Origin: Fragilariopsis cylindrus CCMP1102
Lineage: Eukaryota; Bacillariophyta; Bacillariophyceae; Bacillariales; Bacillariaceae
Length of the DNA stretch: 64,000 nucleotides
Assembly (NCBI GenBank): GCA_900095095.1
Contig: FMBT01000456.1
Coordinates: 1 to 64,000 of the forward strand
Direction of reading: 5' to 3'
Position numbers and translations under genes: made by a program. Shown here in pieces: positions 20,801 to 34,173 of this stretch. Positions within the stretch are counted from its first letter, which is position 1. Each line of letters starts with the position of its first letter. Below the pieces are notes generated by a model that did no database searches, was not told the origin of the DNA, and saw only the letters and a list, made by a program, of their open reading frames with translations.

Positions 20801-23800
20801 TGTAGTAGAGGGTTCCCCTGTGGTTTCTTGGTCAACTTGGCTATCTGATCGTTGATCAATCTCATTACTTCGGGGATAATAAATAATTCAACAGTCTGAC
20901 CTTTTCCAATGCCCCTCATTCTAAATGCACCTTGAGCATAGTCTCTAAACGTCATGTCCTTCCCGAGTGTCAACACAGCTCTAGCGTCAATGCATTGGTG
21001 GATATCCATTCCAGTAGTGTGGATTTGATCATAAAACGAAAAACGTCTGTGCGGAGGTATTCCAGATTGGTTCAGCCTCACAACATTCATCCCATGCCTC
21101 ATCAGAATCATCTTTCTATCGTTGTGGTCGAGAAAAACAACTCCATCAAATTCCTCGGAGAGACCATTTGCCATGAGATATTTTGCGACATCGAAGTTGC
21201 TCATTCCAGTAATCAGTGCGCCACAATCTAGAAGCACGTGGAACGAAGGCTTCGCCTTTAAAATATCATCTAGCAACTTCGATGCATTCCAGTCTGATCC
21301 CAACGTTCGACTTGAAACAATGGATTCACTTGTCAGGAAAGCAAGGATTTTACCATCCGCACCTTCTTCGTATTGGCACTGACCAAGTTCTTCAGGTAAC
21401 AGGTCACTCGGGGTTCCACTAAAGCCAAGTCGCTTACTGAACAGCATCTCACCACCTAAATCTTGACCCGAAGCACTGATCTTTTCGTGGTGATGCTCCA
21501 TTGTCAGAGGAAACACAAATTGATCAAGATAGTACTCTATTACCTGCGGTTGGTCCATCAGAAGTTTATATGTGATACTCATGTGGTTTTCGTCCTTCAG
21601 ATCAATTAAATGAAGCGGCCAAATATCATCAGATCCTCGACCTCCTCCTCTTCCGATGGGACCGACAGCATATGCTTCAGGATCAGCAGGTCCGAGGCCA
21701 CCAGTGTCCTCTCCCTCTCTTGGTCCACGAACTTTACCTCCTGCAGCCTCTACCCAATTCTTGTATCGAACAGCTGCTGGACGTTTGTGATATGGTCCAA
21801 ATTCTGCATCAAGCTTTTCTCGTAGCTCAAGTATAACATTTTCAAAATCTGCCATTCTCATATTTTCGTATCTATATCCCATGATGGTCAACCCTATCAC
21901 AATATCAGGGTGCGAAAATTGACTAGCTCGACTTGGGATATCTTTCCCGATAAAAGGAATTGCTGCTAACCGGCGCGCAAGAGAGACATTCGCCTCTCCA
22001 CTATTCCTCAGGTCTTGTTTTGACAGTAGACCAAATGAAACTCTATTGATCTTACTCAGACAATGTGGTACAAAGTTTTGGAGGAGATCGTGGCTGAGGT
22101 TCAACATTTTCATGTACTCGTCATCTAACGCAACTTGGACAGCAGATGCCGCTTGGCGGTCTTTCAATGGACCATTCATCAAGTACGAAAGCAAATGCTT
22201 GTCTTCAACTGACGGAAGCCTTTTGTTTCTCAAGTAAACTAATTGCCATCTGGCAAGAAGAGGTTTTAATCTCTTGTGGTAGAAACCACGATTGAGCAAG
22301 ACCAAGTGCGGTGTTTGTTGCATGTACTTGCTCGCGATACCTTCTAGAATAACATTCGATATTTCTTCGAGGATAGATATTGCTTCTCTGCTATCTTTGA
22401 AGGCGACTGACATTTTTCGTTGCGTGTGATAGAAAACAGCATCAAGAATATGCCACTGGATGTCCCAGCGAAGACCGACCCCAAGTTTCGATCTTGAATA
22501 GTCAATTGGGTCCTTCAAACCGATTGGCCAATTCAGTTCACTCTTCAATGGGTGCAATATAAGATCTACTTCGTCAAGAAGCAAAATACCGGTTCGGAAT
22601 AACTTTAAGATCTCTGTACAGTAGTACACGTCTTCAGGATTTACCTGAGTTTCAACAATTTCAGACTGGTCGCGGAAACGCCGGGCAATTGCCGACAGCG
22701 AGAAGTTTCCAAAAACACCGTTGCTTTGAGGTTGTCTCGTGCCACCTCTCCCAAACTTCGCTTCTTCGAGTACCTTCATCATCTCTACAAATTTCAGCTG
22801 GAACGATTTGATACTGGTAGGTGTTGCAATGATCACTGCACGACTATCTCGAGCCTTACAGAGCTTCAAGTATAGATCCTTTGTGATAGGTGTTCCTCTA
22901 TTGAAAGTAAATGTGAAGATTGGTTTTCTAACCACAGCTGCAAACTTCTCCCTCATCACACTCCTGGAAAAATCAAGCAAAGCGTGTGGAACAACCTGCG
23001 TAACCAGGGACTTTCCATCTGCAAGCATCAACGCAAGCAATGGTGTGACAACGGTAGTTTTTCCTGCCCCCATGATCATTTGATGGCACATAGATTGGTT
23101 GTTGTCTCGTAGAGACTCGAGGAATTTGTTAACAAGAATAACTTGACTTTTACGCAGTAGAATGGAATAAGTAAATTCAAATACGAGGAATCTCGGATCA
23201 AACTCAATGAAATTTGGATTGGACGCATTTACTTTCATAAAATGCCTTTCGTTCGTGATATCCGTAGCAACTTTTTGGGATTGAAGCTTGATTTCTTGGC
23301 ACATTCGACCACGTTGGCCTGCGTCATTATTTGATTGCTTGACACCTCTCACGAGATTCATGAGTTTCGTCAGACTGTGGGATTTGTGACGAGAAACAAA
23401 ACAAAAAACCGTTAGAAACAATGATTTCATTGCCAATAATATGCTATACGTAACAATTCCTTTATCAAATACATACCTCGTGAGGGCTCGATGAGTTTGA
23501 CTAATTCTAATTGAAGTGAGCATCGCGACAATCGTAAGACTAGTTACCGTCTTGTAAGCAACTCCCGACATATAAGGGTTTAAAGATCGGATATCATGAT
23601 CAGCCGTAGTGGATAGGATAGATGCAACCAACAACTCAAACCAAGCTGCAGGTTCTCTTTCGCTCACCTGTCCTAGTCTGAACCGAAGAAAGTTGATCTC
23701 TCCATTCGGTCCAGTGGAATTTGGTGTATCGCTTCTCTCGTCACTTGTTGCAATCGCTAAGGCACGGTTCATAAGATTCCATAGAGATTTCCTGTCAAAT

Positions 23801-26800
23801 GCCATGGCCTGGTTAAGTCCCTTGATGAGACTATTCACTTGACCCACTGCAGTACTTAGCGCTGATGGGTTCGTGTGGAAGGAATCGACTTCTCTCGGGG
23901 TGAATCCAATGAGGATAGGATTTTTTTCTGAATTTGCTTTTTGAGAGTATTTTAGCACATCTGTGGCCACCCGCGTCATTGTGGCCTGTGAACAATGCGT
24001 CTGTGACGCTTTATCACCAGAAACATCGAATGGGATAGCACCGGAAACAGCTGGCAACCCTATTTCATATCGAGATAAGTAACTGACGTATTTTTCAAGT
24101 TTCATTGGTGCTAAAGGCCTCGTAGCAAAGGCTTGAAGCTGCTTGAGAGGAATACTGACAGCTGCACAATTTTGAATGTCCAAATAGAAGGTAGATCGAG
24201 AGTAGTCAGTAATTCTGGGCACCACCCAAAGTCTATGCTGAGAATATGATTCTGGACGAGTCAAGATCATAGCTGTTCGTGGAATGGATTCCTTGAGAGT
24301 CGGAGAATTGTTCATCATTTTTTGTACCCCCTCTTGCTTCAAAAAGACGTGAAGTTGCTCAAGAAGACGACTAACGGCATCTTTTCCCTGAAACATTCCT
24401 TTTATTTTGTTCATTCCGATATCGATTTGAAACTTAGGAATATTAGGGTGGCCTGCTATATTCGGGTTTTCAGCGAGAATCCGAAGAATTGACATTTCTG
24501 CTGATCCATTCTTGAAGTCCGAAGGTGGCAAAAGACGAAACAAGACACGCCCCCAATTATGTGGCCTATCACTTGGATTTAATTTGAACGCTACAGTATT
24601 AGTCAGAAGATCATACATAAGCGGAAACCCATATCTCGATGAAGATAATTCTATACCGGAATTCAAAGCAGAGTTAATAAATGTAAGTGCTCGTAGTCCA
24701 CCATACGCAACTTGTTCCTGAATATTTAAAAAAGTGACGAACAGAGGAAGAATAAGAAAGGTAATATCCGTGATCTTACAACATTGTATAACATCAACAA
24801 CGAAAACTTACTTCTTCCGGTCTCATGTAGGCTGCACCGAATACCTTTGAAGAAATCATGGATTTCTTGGGATTATTGATAATTGTCATATCAGGACCAC
24901 GATCGAAATTTTCGACAGTGGGTGGTCTCTCGGTCCCTAGCTTAACAGTAAGACTCTTGTTGTCCGGGAGAGTTGCCAAACTACTAACAGCAGTTACAAA
25001 AGCTTTGCGATTCAGAAGAGTCAGCGAAAGTCTTCCTCTAGCGTCTGGCTTGCATAGTTGCAAGAGTAGCATTTCTTCTTCGGTTGTTAATCTACATGCT
25101 GAAGAAACGAACACATGCTTCTTCGCATATTCCTCCATTTCTTCTGCAACATTCCAAGGACACTTCATTGTTGATTCCTCTCCTAGACCAACAGTCACTA
25201 CCGAGAGTTTCAATCGACAGGCATGTGCGTCAGGATGATAATCATTACCTAGAAATTCGAGCTGGTTGAATATTTGTTGCTACAGTTGAATATATAGTAC
25301 GTGTAAAGTGTGAGTAAATGGACGATCGATTGAGCGGAACCAAGCACTTTGAAATGCAGTAACTGATAACTTACCTCTTCTGGTGTCAATTCCTCACTGA
25401 CGCAAGATTCCATCATTTTGTATACATTCTGATAAGATCCTGTGATAAAATGCATCAACATTAAATACAAAGATGATGAAAGTGATGGAGTCACCAAGAA
25501 AGATCTCGAATTATGGATAGGATAAAGATAGCACCGAACTTCACCTATGTTATCGATCCATTCTTGATTTCTGCGATCCAACAGAACTTGAACGGACAAG
25601 CGAGATCCATCCGTGTGCAACCTACGCGGCAGAGCACAACCAGGCATCAAAATAAACAAATCGTTCTCAGCATTCTGCAGAACAATGAAATGTGAAACAT
25701 CACCAAGCAGAGTCTCGGCCATTTCTCGTGACTCGCTAGAAGTTGCAACGAACAATCCGTCATAATCATTGCTATAAATTCTGAACTCTTTTTGGCCGTC
25801 AGCATTTGTGAATTCTCCCGGCTTAAACGACAAATTTACTCGCGGTAGCTCAATATAGTCAATGGAGGCATGTGAATGAGCCGACTGCACCGTGGACTTG
25901 CTCCAAACAAGTACATGCGCAAGGTTGTCCAGTCTTGACAGCATCATTCCTACTCTCTTGAGCAAAGAAGAAGGAGGAGCTGATACAACATTTAGAAGAG
26001 TTAGGGCCGGACGATTGGGATCAATGGATTCAATCAACGGATCCGAATTCAACACGGGAATTAATTGCACCAATGCCTCGGCTTCAGTATTACAGAAGCC
26101 TGTTGTATCGTTTCCAGGATCTTTACTCAACGTTATTTTCAATCTAGTCGACGATTGGTCCCCATCATTACTCAGTGGATCGTCATTATCTTCTTCTTCA
26201 TCTTCACTCCGTGCTTTTACTTTCTCGTATCCAATGATATTATCGTTTTCGCTCTGCCAAAATACATACTTGTCGACGAGAGAACTAGGGAGCAAACCAG
26301 CTACGAATCTTTCTGGTAGATAAGTTTGCGTTCCCATTTCAGAACTTAATGCTCTTGTAACAACCAGTGACGGAGAAGGATCAACTGTAGTCATCGGCAC
26401 TCCAGCAGACATTGCAAGTATACCACCTACGCGATCTGGATACGGTTCTCCATTCTGCACCTCATGCAAAGAAGTTGACAAGTTAGAGGTATACTCAACA
26501 GCTCGTAGATGCCTTCGTCCATGTTCCACGACATTGAAAACAGTGATTGCAGGAGGGTGCTGCCATACAACAACCTCTTTCAAAGTGTGCGTAGAGATTG
26601 AATCAGTGTTCTTCTTGTTTTCGATCCATCCCGTGAGGACAACGTAAGGTTCGTCAGAAAAATCTTTGTTAGACATGTACAGGGTAACATTTGGTAGTAT
26701 CAAAGGCAGTTTGTCCTTTAAGATATCAGCAATCCAGCTTTCTCCACCCTTCAAAGAAGGAAACTTTCTAGCATACTTTGGGTGTTTGAATTCTTTCAGC

Positions 26801-29800
26801 TCATGATGATTTCTCTGATCAGGCCCCCACGATTGTACATCGTATCGACGACCAACAAGACGCCACCAGTAGCGATTCGTAGTATGCATAACTTCAGCAC
26901 AAGCAACATCTCTCACACCGTCTAGAGCCGTCTGTTTTGTCGCTATAAAATCACGGTCCTCCATGATATTAGGATCAAGTAAGGTCATTTTGTGATTTTG
27001 GAGCGTAAAGTCACTAAGTTGTACATTAACTTCGATTCCAACCGCTTTTGTTGTGACATACAACATCCACTGCTCATAGCTCTGTCCGGGTTTAGGGACT
27101 CGATAGGAACCGTCGCGAAGCTTGACGTCTTCTGTGTCTGGAACGAATCTTCCATAACAAGTCATATGGCCTATGCTCTGCCAATGTCTTTGTTTCATTT
27201 CAGAATCATTGATATCCCTACCACCGGTTCCTGTTGCAATTCGAACAACAGACTCCAATGCCTTATCCCCCTTCTCCTTGTTCTCTCGAATGAACCTCAA
27301 AATATTATATCGATGTTTCTGAATAGTATCGAAAATTTCGGACTGAGCGATTTGAATAGATGGCGGGGGTTGCGTTGGATTATTTTTGTCTTGGAGGTCG
27401 TCATACACCTTATTACTGAAACGAAGATTGATCGTAAGGAAAACCTGCGAAGAAACGATGATCGATACAGCGCGGTAATCTAGATCGTGATATTCGTAGT
27501 TTTTGAATACATACAACAGATGTGCATGGACGAGGCAGGCTGCATCGATATCCTTTGCCTTTGCTTTATTTCTTGAGGGATCGATCCAATATTCAAGTAC
27601 CGGTATCGCATGGGAATCAAGCATCGCCCGAATCTTCATCAGTGCAGCCTGTATCTTAACCTTGTCTAATGATTCTAATCCACGGGGTCTTGGTTGTCCA
27701 GGAACACATTTATTTAGAGCGTACTTCAGGTACCCTTCGATCCTCACTGCAAGACGAATAGCGTAAAGAATCAGAGGACCAGAAGATGATTTTTTGGTGT
27801 ACTTTCCAACATCCATGTCAAGTGCTCTCTCTAAAATTTTCACAACACAAGACGTCACCACGTCTGGAGACTTGGCGATCTCGTTGAAGAGAGTACCATG
27901 TGCTGTAGCGAGTAATGCTTCAAGCCGATCGAAATCCTTTACTGGAATCTCGTTGATAACATCGATGAAGTCTGCGGGCTTCCATCTACCAGGTTCGAAA
28001 AGTGCTGCGTCGACAATCATTTGTAGAGATTTTGTTCGTAATGCCGATAGCCGTCCAGGATCGCCATTTGCGAAAAAATCCAAGATGAGTGGGATTCTAA
28101 TGTATGGAACAGTTAAGAATTGAACAAACTTTTCAGAGTCGGATGGAGAAAGAACGTGACCAAACGTGGGTAGCTCTTTGTTATCGAGATGCAAGATATC
28201 ATCTTCAGTTCGAACTGATACGTTTTTGGCCCTGAGAAAATTGAAAGAAAAAAATGGATAGGTTAAAGTTAAGTTAGTTCTGTGATACAAATAAAGATCA
28301 GATTACAGCCTAGTAATATGTTTGTTGTCAAATACACACCGTTTGCTCAAAAACTTATCGCCACATGAATTCACGACGGTAGTTGGATCTGCTGCCGACA
28401 AGCGCGAACGAACAGCTTTCTGTTTACTGCTAAAAAGAGTCATGAAACCCTTGAATTGCGTTGCAGATGCTGTTTCTGTAGCCACAACATCGACAACTCC
28501 TGAGCGTGGTCCTCAAAAGCTCCTACCTGATAATAACGTCTCGGATCGTCCTTGTCCTGCTTCGCTAGGCGTTTCACAGTCCAATGCAGCGTAGCATCAG
28601 ATGGTAGCCAGGTCTTGTTCTTTGGAACATCCTCTGCCGTCGGTGACTTGCCAGAAACCGCATGTTTGAAGTGGAATACAATGTCGCGAAAATATTCAAA
28701 TTCGGGCAGTACTTCCAAAATCGAGCCGTTCTTTCCTGAAATCAAATTTGCGGTATGATTGGCTAAAGCTTCGTCCGTGGCAGGGAATGGACGAACAAGT
28801 GCAAGCTGTATAGAAAGCTGTGTCGCAAGAACTACGTCACCCTCTGTCGGTGTCATACTGTTGTCAAAGTTTAAGATTGTATTGCGTTTAACTCCATGTT
28901 CATTGAATGTCATTTCCCGTAAATAATCCAGGCATCTAAAACGTAGAGAGCATAAATTTGGATCATAGATGGGAAGATTTGACCCCAAAGTATCAAAGGA
29001 GCCAGCTTCGATCGCAAATGCCTGCGTAGGTCCCTCACATAATCCAGAATAATGAAGGGCGAATACAGATGGATCATCCACAGCCTTGACACGGCAAATA
29101 GCATCCGCGATACATGCCCCACAAGCAAAAGTGATAGATCGAATTGCCACAAGACCTCGAGATTGTTGAACACAGACCGTGGCAGCAGAGTAAATTCGAC
29201 ATATACGTCGAATTAGAAAGAGCAAGTTCAATTGTGTCTCCCTTCTCATCCCAACCTTTCTCCAAAAACAATATGTAGGATCTGAGTTCGGCATAGGTAA
29301 CATTACTGTCAACGCATACTGAGCAGCCGATGCAGCAAAAGCGGGGGCATTCTTTATCAAACGACGTTGTTGAAGTAGTAAACTACACGCATCTGCTACC
29401 CGTTGCAACGATGAAGACGCAGCAGCGTAATCGGTTGCCGTGTGAGGTAACTTTTCATCAGTAAGCACCGCCGGAATTAGAATAGGATCAGGTCTCGGTT
29501 CGCCCATTAATCTTTTAACAACATTTTCGTAGTCATCACGACGCAGTCTTCCAAACAGGGGATATGCAGCCGACCCAGCGTCAGTCCGCAATGACTTTAT
29601 GCTCCCCTTTGAAAAATCATCACTCATAGCCGACTTAGATAACCCATGGCTGTATTGATCCATGGACTTTGAGGCTGTTACACCGAGCTTCTTGTGCATT
29701 TTATCCAAAAGATCCCAAGTACTGGACATGGATTGACCAAGTGAACCATCTCCTACCGTGGAAACATCCATTGTCGAGGCAAAATTCGCAAGGTTTCTTC

Positions 29801-31988
29801 CCGTCAATTTCAAGATTCGAGTATCCTCCGGATCCATGGAAGACGAAGGCGCCAATTCAATTTCGGCATAGGCCAAATCGACAGCTGCATTCATTAACAA
29901 TAAGGTGGAATATTTTGATGACCTCCTTCCACTTTGTGGTGTAGTGGTCATAGCCAATCTGGCAAGTGGGTGGAATGATGAAGACGCAATCGGATCAGGA
30001 ATTTCCAAGTAATCCGCTGGACCTTGGTCGAAATTAGATCTAAGGGGCTGCGAATTCAAGCTAGGCAGAAGTTTCGTGTACAAAAATTCAGCTGTGTTGT
30101 TCTTGCTCGGGTAGACTTGCATTCTGAAAAGGATGGTCCAGAAGGTAGAGTCCAACAATCGACGGGAAGGGATATTCCAGACGGTTAGTGCAAGTTGCTT
30201 GAGTTGTCGACCAGTTTCTGAGTCAAATGTAGATGGGTGATACTGTAATCCGTCTTTACCCGTATTACAGACAGTAAAGCTAAAATGGCCACCGCCACAA
30301 TTCCGAACAATATACAGACATAGATGGTGATAATCTGGTTGCTGCCAACCACCAGGGACGACTAACTGTTGATTTTCCTGAAGGTTCTCAATCAATGAAA
30401 CGAAAACATTTAAAAAGTTCAAAAAAAGCCCATCAAGGGCCTCTCCTGAAGCCCCGGCTGAGTGAGGCAACAGCGATATTAGCTTCACACAAGCCTCACA
30501 TGCCATGTGGTTCCATTTCAGAAAGGCGAGAGGACCAGCCTGTGGCTTATCAGTAGAAGTATCACTTTTGCCGCGCAAGAGTGCAAAGCGTCCCACTCCT
30601 TTCCTCGTAGCTTCTTCTGATTGTGCAACGACATGACAAACAAAACTCAGAGCCTTAGCAAGCTGTTGATAGGCCGCATTACGATCAGCCAATTGCTCTG
30701 CAGTGAGTGGGAACCGTCTAACGTATGTCTCCAGATCCATTAGAGCCCAAAATGGAGGTACGCGAAATATTGGAGAAAATTTACGCGTTGGCAAGCCCCC
30801 TGTTGTTCCCGCAAGATAGTCAAAAGGGTTAAAGGATGGTTCAATGCCGACGCCACCAGTACCAGCCGCAGAAAGACCAACTTCGATTTCTCCCGATCCA
30901 TTCGTTGATTGGAGGAGTGCCACTCCACTCGCACCAATTCCACTAGGAGCTGTTTGTAGTTGTTCTTGCTCCCTTTTCAATTCTTCCTTTTCCTTTCGCA
31001 TCTGCGCCTTGATACTAGCTTCTTCCTTTTCTCTAATCTTCTTTGCCTCTTTTTCCCCCTTCGATAATTTGATTGGTTTTGCAGAAGTTGCAGGATTAGT
31101 ATGCATGGGCATGGGTGATTTCGACCGTTCCCGAAGTGATTCCTGTGAAGACTGCTGCTGCTGCTGCTTCTGTGGGGGAGTCGGAGGTTTCGACCTACCC
31201 ACCATTGGAATGGGCGACTTCGATTGCTGTCGCGAAACATTGACGGGTGTGGGTGTTTGCGACGTAGAAGAGGTTACAGAAGACGTCTGCGAAGAATTAT
31301 TCATTGATGGAGATATCTTTGACTGTAACTGATCTCGTTGGTTCGCAGCAGGAATCGCGGCTGCACTTATACTTTGGTTCATACTACCAGGTCCAGACAT
31401 TGATGGTGTTTGACTCATACTCATACTCATATTATTACCAGAGATTGGTGGTGGTTGTGAAATATTTTGTTGAATAGTGGGAGCAGGTGCTGGTGTCGAC
31501 AGTCCCAAATTTGGCAATCCTGCAAAAGGATCGGCAGACTGAGAAAATGACTGCTGCTGTTGCTGGGGTACCTGAAAGCTTTGCGTTATTCCTTGCGCTC
31601 CATATGCCGTAGGTTGTGGCTGCTGACCATATACGGAAGCTCCCTGCTGAAAGGATGGAGCTGCACCAGCAACAGGGAAACTCGCTTGCTGTTGCTGCTG
31701 TTGCCGCTGCTTGACCGATGATGGAGCAAAGGACGTACTTTGCATTCGTTGTTGCATCGACATAGACGAGTTAAGCTGAGGAGCAGCTTGAGGAGGAGCA
31801 GCTGCTGCCAAGGCAGTTACGTACGTGGGTGGGAACCAACCTTCCTTGCCATTGTATGATCCCCACCACCAAGCCCCGGTCTGATTGGCTTTCGCATTTA
31901 GGGTTGCTCCCTTTGGGAAAGAGATTTGAGATTGTCGAGCATCTCCTTGGAATGGGTGCTTAGCTAGAAAAGTAATAGGTTGTGACAT
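17810..31988 (-). CDS. Giant SH3 / DUF3638-DUF3645 ATPase / EF-hand / Vps62-like protein (4489 aa, 8 exons)
   Basis: Exons 28527-31988, 28340-28449, 25375-28231, 24812-25261, 23477-24717, 20038-23374, 19584-19908 and 17810-19497 join in frame to 13470 nt. The two short junctions (introns 28450-28526 and 19498-19583) are my least certain choices. Order: SH3 (residues 5-60, WWWGSYNGKEGWFPPTYV); Gln/Pro/Ser linker with a charged coiled coil (to about 390); a large helical region; HPDAHACRLKLSVVT; the DUF3638 P-loop MGAGKTTVVTP (about 2806) and LLLDEVD Walker B-like box; DUF3645 with GFSGTPS and TFRDYAQGAFRMRGIGKGQ, resembling helicase motifs III and VI; poly-Glu tract; EF-hand loops DNNSSGTISFAE, DRDRDGLLNYED and DKDRDGFINLDE; and a Vps62/DUF946-like end (SIWEPVI, FVAVGFVGS). 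Known family members have unknown roles. Calcium-regulated ATPase or membrane-contact function is inference. No frame breaks in 13.5 kb. Confidence 0.85.
19909..20037 (-). other. In-frame 129-nt intron before the poly-Glu tract of the giant gene
   Basis: GTACGT donor at 20037 and TTTTAAG acceptor at 19909. Its length is a multiple of three and it has no stop, so retention would insert 43 hydrophobic residues ahead of an 18-residue Glu run. Confidence 0.75.
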
Positions 31989-32770
31989 ATTAATAATTTT
32001 CTATCCAATCCAATCAAAAGATAAGATGAACGCGTCTATCCCCGTTTCCGTGAATTGATTCGATTTCTCTTTTTTTCCGTCGCTGCTGCTGATTTTTATA
32101 TATTTCTAGTCGGCTTGTCACTTGTCACGATTTGGTTTTCCTCCAAGGTAAGACCTGCAACTACGCACAACGAGAAGCGGGTCGTCGTCGTCTCTCTCTC
32201 TCTGGAACTACTACCTCCGTTGCTCCACTTCTTTCTTGATTGTTATATGAATATTTTGATTTATTGACGATACTTGTATTGGATTTAAAACACGAAAGGA
32301 TGTCGAACGAAATGTCGAAATGCCGAATGCCTTTAGATGTCGTTGTGGATCTTTCACGTCGTTTGTTTTTATACAGCCACAGTAAGTACCTCTTCACTTC
32401 TTCGTTACTTATGGTACACGTACTAGATATGTTGTGGGTGATGCACGAACCAATTTGAACTTGTTCGCTTGATTATTCAAAATTGCACTTGACACGATCG
32501 ACTCAACGGATCTAAGGTGTTCATCAGTCACAACTAATTTTTTTAACCTACCGTGACTCAATGGCGCGACTGGATTACCTCACTTACTGTGCTTTTTTAT
32601 TTGAGATCAACCAAGTGAAAAGAAAAAAGAAGGACGAAAAGACAGAAAGACAACATAAGACAGGAGAGAGAGAGAGAAAGAGAGGCAGAGGCAAAAAGAA
32701 TTAGCAGGAGGATATAATTGGAACAGAAATAAACGAAAGGAAGACATTACACACTAGTCCTACCTTTATC
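31989..32770. promoter_or_regulatory. Divergent promoter region, giant gene / PTPA
   Basis: 782 bp between opposite starts. A CT-rich stretch near 32191-32202 and a GA-rich purine tract at about 32662-32692, just upstream of the PTPA start, are the only marked features. Short open frames here lack protein character. Confidence 0.5.
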
Positions 32771-33952
32771 ATGGATGAGGTTCTGCCGTTACCCCGACGA
32801 AGTATCTTCAATGATGTCGATATGAGAAATTTTATGCAATCACAAACGAAAGTCGAATTAATGAATTTTGTCAAGTCAATGGGAAACGCATGTGCTTCTG
32901 GAGGAGGTTCTCCTTTTGATCCATCTCAACCTCTGAAGAATTTACCTCCAGCCATGGCGTGTCTACATGGATCACTGCTAGAAATGGTTTCATGGGTCGA
33001 CGACTTTCCTCCAGAAACTGCGAGTAGTGGTGGCACTATAAGTATACGTTTTGGTAATCCTTCATATAAACTGTGGCACGAACGTCTTGTGGAACGATCG
33101 GATGCGATTATTACTACAATCTTACAAACTAGGGATAGTTCGGACGATCTAACTCCAGAACTTGCCTGTCAGCGTGGGAAAGATGCCGCATCGGGATCCC
33201 TTCAGCCTAAAGGCGACAGCTCTGTCAATCAGGTTTCGTGTTATTTACATGGGTCTTTCGGGAATGAAATAAGATTAGATTATGGAACTGGTCACGAATC
33301 GTCGTTTTTGGTTTTACTATTGATTCTTTCCAAAGTTAAATGCATGGGAGAAATACCTTCCTTGGTTACCATGAGAGCTGTCACTTTATCTATATTTGAT
33401 CAATACTTAAAAGTCACACGTCGATTGCAGGTAGATTATAGATTAGAACCAGCAGGGTCTCACGGCGTATGGGGATTAGACGATTACCACTGCCTTCCGT
33501 TATACTTTGGAGCCTGCCAATTGCAAGGCGTTGATCCAGCAGGCGTAACCTCACAAGAACTTCTTGAACCTAAATGTATCATGGACGAACACACGATACG
33601 TGAATATGGAGACTCATACATGTACTTTGGATGCATTCGATATATTCAAGAGATTAAAAAAGGTGCTCCATTTTTTGAAGCATCCCCTATGCTGTATGAT
33701 ATTTCACAAACTCTTCCTTCTTGGGACAAAGTAGCAAGGGGACTTATTCGATTATATGAAGGTGAAGTATTAGATAAGAGAGTGGTTGTTCAACACTTCA
33801 TCTTTTCAAAGTTATTCCCCTGTACATGGACTCCGTCACGATCATCTGAAAGAATAGCACCTACACAGAATTTCCGTACAATTATCCAGAACTCAGGTAG
33901 CAAAGATTCCGTCATACCTCATCAAACAAGAGCACCATGGGCTAAAGATTGA
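32771..33952 (+). CDS. PTPA: Serine/threonine protein phosphatase 2A activator (PTPA)
   Basis: Intronless, 393 residues, typical length. Conserved PTPA blocks appear in order: ISIRFGNPSYKLWHERL (about residue 95), the ATP/Mg-site loop LDYGTGHESSFL (about 175), GSHGVWGLDDYHCLPLYFGA (about 235) and the KKGAPFFEASPMLYDIS block (about 300). PTPA is a peptidyl-prolyl isomerase that loads metal into PP2A catalytic subunits and restores Ser/Thr phosphatase activity; it acts in cytosol and nucleus. The C-terminal 45 residues (SRSSERIAPTQ onward) are a poorly conserved tail. Shares its upstream region with the giant SH3/ATPase gene and is convergent with CLU. Confidence 0.95.
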   Translation: MDEVLPLPRRSIFNDVDMRNFMQSQTKVELMNFVKSMGNACASGGGSPFDPSQPLKNLPPAMACLHGSLLEMVSWVDDFPPETASSGGTISIRFGNPSYKLWHERLVERSDAIITTILQTRDSSDDLTPELACQRGKDAASGSLQPKGDSSVNQVSCYLHGSFGNEIRLDYGTGHESSFLVLLLILSKVKCMGEIPSLVTMRAVTLSIFDQYLKVTRRLQVDYRLEPAGSHGVWGLDDYHCLPLYFGACQLQGVDPAGVTSQELLEPKCIMDEHTIREYGDSYMYFGCIRYIQEIKKGAPFFEASPMLYDISQTLPSWDKVARGLIRLYEGEVLDKRVVVQHFIFSKLFPCTWTPSRSSERIAPTQNFRTIIQNSGSKDSVIPHQTRAPWAKD

Positions 33953-34063
33953 TTGGTGATGTGATGTAGATATAGGTAGAAATAGACAGGAGTGAACTGC
34001 CGTCGAGAAATAGTCCAGTTCTCTCGAAAAATAATCACTACTATATAGACTATACTATATGCG

Positions 34064-34092
34064 AAATATATATATATATATATATATATATA
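34064..34092. repeat. (TA)n microsatellite
   Basis: About 14 TA units in the 3' spacer between PTPA and CLU. Confidence 0.9.
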
Positions 34093-34173
34093 GTAATCAA
34101 TTCTATTCTGTAGCATTTAATTGTAGAAATCTAGTCATCGTGGACATATTATTATGACTTAACTAGCGGCTTG

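Noticed and set aside
22739-23083. Antisense frames within the giant gene
   Set aside because: Shadows of a conserved coding strand with good splice structure.
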